Assembly (NCBI RefSeq): GCF_039541795.1
Contig: NZ_BAABGX010000002.1
Coordinates: forward strand, 1,488,001-1,552,000
From: Nibribacter koreensis
GTDB lineage: Bacteria; Bacteroidota; Bacteroidia; Cytophagales; Hymenobacteraceae
Length of the DNA stretch: 64,000 nt
Reading direction: 5' to 3'
Positions 59,940 to 64,000 of this stretch are shown piece after piece; position 1 is the stretch's first letter, and each line of letters begins with the position of its first letter. The notes beneath the pieces were generated by a model. It was not told the origin of the DNA. It was given only the letters and a program-made list of their open reading frames with translations, and did no database searches. A program made the translations under genes and the position numbers.

Positions 59940-61340
59940 CTAAATATGAAGGGCGCGGTTGGCCACAGCAAGGCAAGCCTCTTTGACAGACTCATAAAAA
60001 GTAGGATGACCATGCGGCATCCGGGCGATGTCCTCCGCAGAGGCCCGGTAGCTCATGGCCGCCACCGCCTCCCCGATGATGTCACCAACTCGGGGGCCGA
60101 TCATGTGGATGCCGAGAATTTCGTCAGTACGCTCATCAGCCAATATTTTTACCAAACCGTCCAGGTCGTCATTCATCCGGGCGCGGGCATTGGCTCGGAA
60201 GGGGAACGCCCCGGCACGGTAGGCCCTTCCGCTTGCCTTAAGCTGTTCTTCAGTAAAGCCCACGCTTGCCACCTCTGGCCAGGTGTAGACGATGCCCGGG
60301 ATTAGCATGTGGTCCAGGCGTGGTTTCTGTCCGGCTAGGATCTCGGCCACCAAGACACCCTCCTCTGAGGCCTTGTGCGCCAGCATCGCCCCCTTTACCA
60401 CATCCCCGATGGCATAGATACCGGGAACATTGGTTTCCATATTCTCATTTACTTCGATGCGACCTCCCTTATCTGTTTTAATCCCTACCTCCTCCAGCCC
60501 AAGTCCATCCGTATATGGTTTCCTACCTACGGCCATAAGGCAGTAGTCTCCCTCCAGTGTAATGAACTCCCCGGCGGCGGTCTCAGCCGTCACCGCCACG
60601 CCACTTTCTGAACTTTGGGCCTTTGTGACTTTATGTTTGAGATAGAATTCCATCCCCAGCTTTTGCAGGGATTTTTGCAGTTCCTTCCCCAGGGTTCCGT
60701 CCATACTCGGGATGATGGCATCGGTATACTCCAACACGCTTACCTTGGATCCTATGCGCGCATACACCGACCCGATCTCCATGCCAATCACCCCGCCCCC
60801 AATGATGATCAGGTGCTTGGGAATTTCTGAAAGGGCCAGAGCCTCCGTGGAAGAGATAATCCTTTTTTTATCGATCTCAATACCAGGCAGTGAGCTGGGC
60901 TTAGAGCCGGTAGCCAGAATGATGTTCTTGCTTTCGATGGTCCTAGCCGGACCTTCCGCTCCCTGGAGGTAAATGCTTTGGGCGGTTTGCAACGTAGCCG
61001 CACCACGTAAAACATCAATTTTATTCTTTTTCATCAGGTAGTCCACCCCCGCCACCGTCTTCTGCACGACTTCTGCCTTATGCGCCATCATCTGAGGGAA
61101 GTCCAATTGCAGGTTCTCCATTCTGATGCCGTGGCCTTTGAACTTGTCTTTGGCGTTGTGGAAATGCTCAGAGCTGTCTAGGACGGCTTTCGAGGGGATG
61201 CAGCCCACGTTCAGACAGGTACCGCCCAAGGTGTCATATTTCTCTATGATAGCTGTCTTGAAACCTAGTTGGGCGCAACGTATGGCTGCGACATAGCCAC
61301 CCGGGCCAGAACCTATGATTGTAACATCGTACATATACAA
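59940..61340 (-). CDS. lpdA: Dihydrolipoamide dehydrogenase
   Basis: 466 residues. FAD motif IIGSGPGGYVAAIRCAQLG, redox disulfide GGTCLNVGCIPSKA, NAD motif IIGGGVIGMEIGSVYARIG, second FAD motif YAIGDVVKGAMLAHKASEEG, and the C-terminal HGHPTFYESVKEA with the catalytic His-Glu pair. E3 of 2-oxoacid dehydrogenases and the glycine-cleavage system. No E1/E2 partners are here, so on this island it is likely a redundant or specialised copy beside metal-resistance genes. Confidence 0.93.
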   Translation of the reverse strand: MYMYDVTIIGSGPGGYVAAIRCAQLGFKTAIIEKYDTLGGTCLNVGCIPSKAVLDSSEHFHNAKDKFKGHGIRMENLQLDFPQMMAHKAEVVQKTVAGVDYLMKKNKIDVLRGAATLQTAQSIYLQGAEGPARTIESKNIILATGSKPSSLPGIEIDKKRIISSTEALALSEIPKHLIIIGGGVIGMEIGSVYARIGSKVSVLEYTDAIIPSMDGTLGKELQKSLQKLGMEFYLKHKVTKAQSSESGVAVTAETAAGEFITLEGDYCLMAVGRKPYTDGLGLEEVGIKTDKGGRIEVNENMETNVPGIYAIGDVVKGAMLAHKASEEGVLVAEILAGQKPRLDHMLIPGIVYTWPEVASVGFTEEQLKASGRAYRAGAFPFRANARARMNDDLDGLVKILADERTDEILGIHMIGPRVGDIIGEAVAAMSYRASAEDIARMPHGHPTFYESVKEACLAVANRALHI

Positions 61341-61533
61341 TTAGATTTAGAAGTTAATAGATTATTGAAAACCACGGAGCGCGAATTAATCAGAGCGGTA
61401 TACAGCGCAAACATGAGTAGTTGCAATCCCATTTTGAAACTTGCAGAGCCGTGCAACAAATTTTAAAGAGGTTAAATAACCTACATGGTTGTCCCTTGTC
61501 ACCAGTCGTAGACCTGAATAAGCCTAAACCTTC
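61341..61533. other. Spacer between P-type ATPase and lpdA
   Basis: 193 bp; no clear regulatory element or repeat. Confidence 0.4.
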
Positions 61534-63558
61534 CTATACTTTCATGCGCTGAATCCGCACTGCATTTAAGATGGCCAACAGGGCGACGCCGACATCGGCG
61601 ATAACAGCCTCCCATAGGGTGGCCACCCCCCCGGCACCCAAGGCCAAGACGATCACCTTGACGGTCATCGCCAAAATGATGTTCTGCCAGACGATGCTGC
61701 GGGTAATCTTCCCCACCTTTATGGCGGACACGATTTTAGAAGGCTGATCGTTCTGGATCACCACATCCGCGGTCTCTATGGTGGCGTCGCTGCCCAGCCC
61801 CCCCATAGCGATCCCGGCATCAGCCAGGGCCACCACCGGCGCGTCATTCACCCCGTCACCCACAAAGGCGATGTGCCTGCCCTGATCCTTCAACGCCTGC
61901 ACCTTGGCCACTTTGTCCTCCGGAAGGAGGTTCCCGAACGCGGTGTCAATGCCCAGTTTCTTGGCCACCTCGTCCACCACCGTCTGTTTGTCACCTGAAA
62001 GCATCACGGTCTGAATGTTCAAGGCGTGCATTTCCCTGATGGCCTGGGCCGCATCCTCCTTTATCTCGTCCGCAATGGTGATGTAACCGGCGTACTGCCC
62101 GTTCACCGCCACCACCACTATGGTGTTGACGATGCCCTCGATCTCCGCAGGGTAGGGTATGTTGAATTTCTTCAATAGTTTGGTGTTGCCCGCCAGCACC
62201 TGCTTCCCATCGATCATGCCTTTGAGCCCGTGGCCCGATATCTCCTCCACCTGCTCGATTCTGGACGCCTGGGCAGCCTGGGCCCCGGCGAATTCGGCTA
62301 TGGCCTTGGCGATCGGGTGGGTGGACTGCGTCTCGATGGCGGCCGTCAGGCTGACAAGCTCCTTTTCCTCCAGACCGTGGGCCGCCACCTGCTGCACCTT
62401 GAAGACGCCGTGCGTCAAAGTGCCGGTCTTGTCCATCACCACCGCGTTGACCCTAGTCATCACATCCAGGAAGTTTGACCCCTTGAAAAGAATCCCGTTC
62501 CGGGAGGCCAGCCCGATCCCGCCGAAGTAGCCCAGGGGAATGGACACCACCAGGGCGCAGGGACAGCTTATCACCAGGAAGACCAGCGCGCGGTAAAACC
62601 AGACATTGAAGTCATAGTCGTCCATTATGAAATAAGGCACCGCGCATACGGCCAAGGCCAGAAAGAAAACGATGGGCGTGTAAACTTTAGCGAAACGGGA
62701 GATGAAGAGCTGGGTCTGCGACTTCCTAGCGGTCGCATCCTGAACCATCTCCAAAATCCTACTCAGCTTGCTGTCCCGAAACAGGGAGGTGACCTGGACC
62801 TCGGCCACTGTATTGAGGTTGATCATCCCGGCGTACACTTTCTCCCCCTTCGCCTTTGTGTCGGGTTTGCTCTCCCCGGTCAGGGCGGCGGTGTTGAAGG
62901 ATGCCTTCTCTGAGAGCAACTCGCCGTCCAGGGCCACTTTCTCCCCGGATTTCACCTGGATGGTCTCCCCAATCTTCACTTCCTTTGGATCCACTACCAT
63001 GGCAGTTCCGTTCCTGACGACAGAGACCTCATCGGGTCGAACATCCAGCAATGCCTTAATGCTACGCTTCGCGCGGTTCACGGCAGCGTCCTGGAACCAC
63101 TCCCCTATAGAGTAGAACACCATGACGGCCACACCCTCACTGTAAGAGCCTATGGCAAAGGCACCGAGGGTGGCCACGCTCATCAGGAAGAACTCATTGA
63201 AGAAGTCGAGGCGCACGGCCTTTCGGAAAGCGAGGTCCAATACTTTATAGCCCGCAAGCAGGTAGGCGGCGCCGTAAATGGCAAGGCCCATCGGTGCGGA
63301 TGGGACGTAGTCGAAGCCGTACTCCAAAGTGAGCATGACCACCAGTACGGCCAGGGACAGCAGAAGCGCCCAGTGGCTTTTCCAGCCTGAGGACTCCCCG
63401 CCCCCATGGTCATGGCCGTCATGATCACCGTTCTTCCCCGCGTCGGCGTGGTTAACCGCATGCGGGTCTTTGTCTTCGTCCATCATCTTCTGGGCCGTTA
63501 GGGAAGCTGTATTATAGGTTGGTTTGCGGTCTTCGCCGCCGTGAGATTCCTGTATCAT
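61534..63558 (-). CDS. Heavy-metal P1B-type ATPase (Zn/Cd/Pb/Co type)
   Basis: 674 residues. The TM6 motif is SCPCALVVSIP (CPC, usual for Zn2+/Cd2+/Pb2+ pumps), with phosphorylation site DKTGTLT, the HP motif GHGLKG and the hinge VGDGVNDAPV. There is no N-terminal HMA domain; instead the first ~58 residues are His/Asp-rich (HAVNHADAGKNGDHDGHDHG), a probable metal-gathering tail. It exports metal across the inner membrane. 21 bp downstream of the partial gene at 63580, likely co-transcribed. Confidence 0.93.
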   Translation of the reverse strand: MIQESHGGEDRKPTYNTASLTAQKMMDEDKDPHAVNHADAGKNGDHDGHDHGGGESSGWKSHWALLLSLAVLVVMLTLEYGFDYVPSAPMGLAIYGAAYLLAGYKVLDLAFRKAVRLDFFNEFFLMSVATLGAFAIGSYSEGVAVMVFYSIGEWFQDAAVNRAKRSIKALLDVRPDEVSVVRNGTAMVVDPKEVKIGETIQVKSGEKVALDGELLSEKASFNTAALTGESKPDTKAKGEKVYAGMINLNTVAEVQVTSLFRDSKLSRILEMVQDATARKSQTQLFISRFAKVYTPIVFFLALAVCAVPYFIMDDYDFNVWFYRALVFLVISCPCALVVSIPLGYFGGIGLASRNGILFKGSNFLDVMTRVNAVVMDKTGTLTHGVFKVQQVAAHGLEEKELVSLTAAIETQSTHPIAKAIAEFAGAQAAQASRIEQVEEISGHGLKGMIDGKQVLAGNTKLLKKFNIPYPAEIEGIVNTIVVVAVNGQYAGYITIADEIKEDAAQAIREMHALNIQTVMLSGDKQTVVDEVAKKLGIDTAFGNLLPEDKVAKVQALKDQGRHIAFVGDGVNDAPVVALADAGIAMGGLGSDATIETADVVIQNDQPSKIVSAIKVGKITRSIVWQNIILAMTVKVIVLALGAGGVATLWEAVIADVGVALLAILNAVRIQRMKV

Positions 63559-63579
63559 ATAAGTGGAATTAAAGATTGA

Positions 63580-64000
63580 CTATTCATAAAAAAAGGTGGC
63601 CAGTCCCAAGACGATCAGCACGCCACCCATGATGGCGTGCCCGTGCCTCTCCAGCACCACACCTTTGAAGCGACCGATGCCCCGGTACCCAAACGCGACA
63701 AGCCCCAGCATCAACGGCAGGGTCACAAAAACGAAAACCACCGCCACCAGCAGAATTCCCTGCCACCCATGGGTGCCGGCTGTCAGGAAATAGGTGCTTA
63801 TCTCCAAACAGGGTGAGAAAAAGAGGGCCACCGTCATGGTGGCGAACCAGCTTCTGACTGAAGGCGCCTTCCTGAGCGAAGAAAGGTCCTTGGGAGCCTG
63901 GTCTGGGTGGGAGTAGGCAATTCCCAATAGAAAGATGCCTATCAGCACCAGGCCCAGGGGGGGCACGTTCTGAGCAAAGGAAGTAAACTCCTCGGACAGC
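63580..64000 (-). CDS. Membrane transport-like protein, C-terminal part (cut by window edge)
   Basis: The frame is open through base 64000 (reading LSEEFTSFAQNVPPLGLVLIG inward), so the start lies outside. At least three TM helices, with FFSPCLEISTYFL (Cys-Glu in a membrane helix) and a final helix HAIMGGVLIVLGLATFFYE. It resembles the UreH/TauE-like or metal-efflux membrane proteins that accompany P1B ATPases; I cannot name the family firmly. Confidence 0.65.
   Translation of the reverse strand, partial: LSEEFTSFAQNVPPLGLVLIGIFLLGIAYSHPDQAPKDLSSLRKAPSVRSWFATMTVALFFSPCLEISTYFLTAGTHGWQGILLVAVVFVFVTLPLMLGLVAFGYRGIGRFKGVVLERHGHAIMGGVLIVLGLATFFYE

Overview
The window reads as chromosome from a Bacteroidota bacterium of the Cytophagales, most like the Hymenobacteraceae (Rufibacter/Pontibacter type; an inference from protein style, mid-range GC and family content, not a database match). 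Typical signs are Bacteroidota -7 promoter boxes of the form TAnnTTTG, few strong Shine-Dalgarno sites, many short Lys/Cys-type lipoproteins, DUF3667, DUF2807, DUF1801 and DUF4259 proteins, and BlaI/M56 pairs.

Layout. 1-5 kb: 3' end of polA, a lipoprotein, a FadL-type porin with an SGNH lipase, and a thioredoxin-reductase-like flavoprotein. 4.9-5.9 kb: about 1 kb without genes that holds a long dispersed repeat. 5.9-18 kb: cyanophycinase, a CstB-type persulfide dioxygenase/rhodanese, a DUF481 barrel, arfB, a tiny secreted peptide behind a striking sigma-54-like control region, a BlaI/M56 sensor pair, a methyltransferase and an esterase. 18-24 kb: a membrane protein with an in-frame TGA, a GT2/GT39 glycan-modification operon and an AT-rich pocket with a DUF4259/Imm26-like protein. 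24-37 kb: envelope and lipoprotein genes, RlpA, two small heat-shock proteins and two STAS-like proteins. 37-43 kb: nrdA and nrdB, a DnaA-box-bearing divergent region, then rplU-rpmA. 43-54 kb: cyclase, erythromycin-esterase-like protein, LytTR regulator, pentapeptide protein, bestrophin, NAPE-PLD-like hydrolase, hemW and a BamA/TamA-like barrel.

54-64 kb is different. It begins at the 3' end of an initiator tRNA-Met gene, whose antisense strand encodes the C-terminus of a large serine recombinase. It carries a compact leftward operon (XRE regulator, RHH-like protein, one-TM protein, 261-aa protein, 61-aa protein, recombinase) behind four TACA..TTGTA boxes spaced exactly 21 bp apart. Beyond these are a DEDDh exonuclease-BRCT protein and cargo: dihydrolipoamide dehydrogenase, a CPC-motif heavy-metal P-type ATPase and a membrane protein that runs off the end. 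I read this as the left end of an integrated island whose right end lies outside the window.

The strongest unexplained signal is a 38-bp palindromic repeat family. I count 29 copies between 391 and 53900, nearly always between genes and close to 3' ends, in both orientations, with none in the last 10 kb. Two copies sit inside 60-bp terminator-like palindromes, and one supplies the last two codons and stop of an outer-membrane protein. The second signal is the phased TGTYCGG array plus sigma-54-like promoter upstream of the 62-aa secreted peptide.
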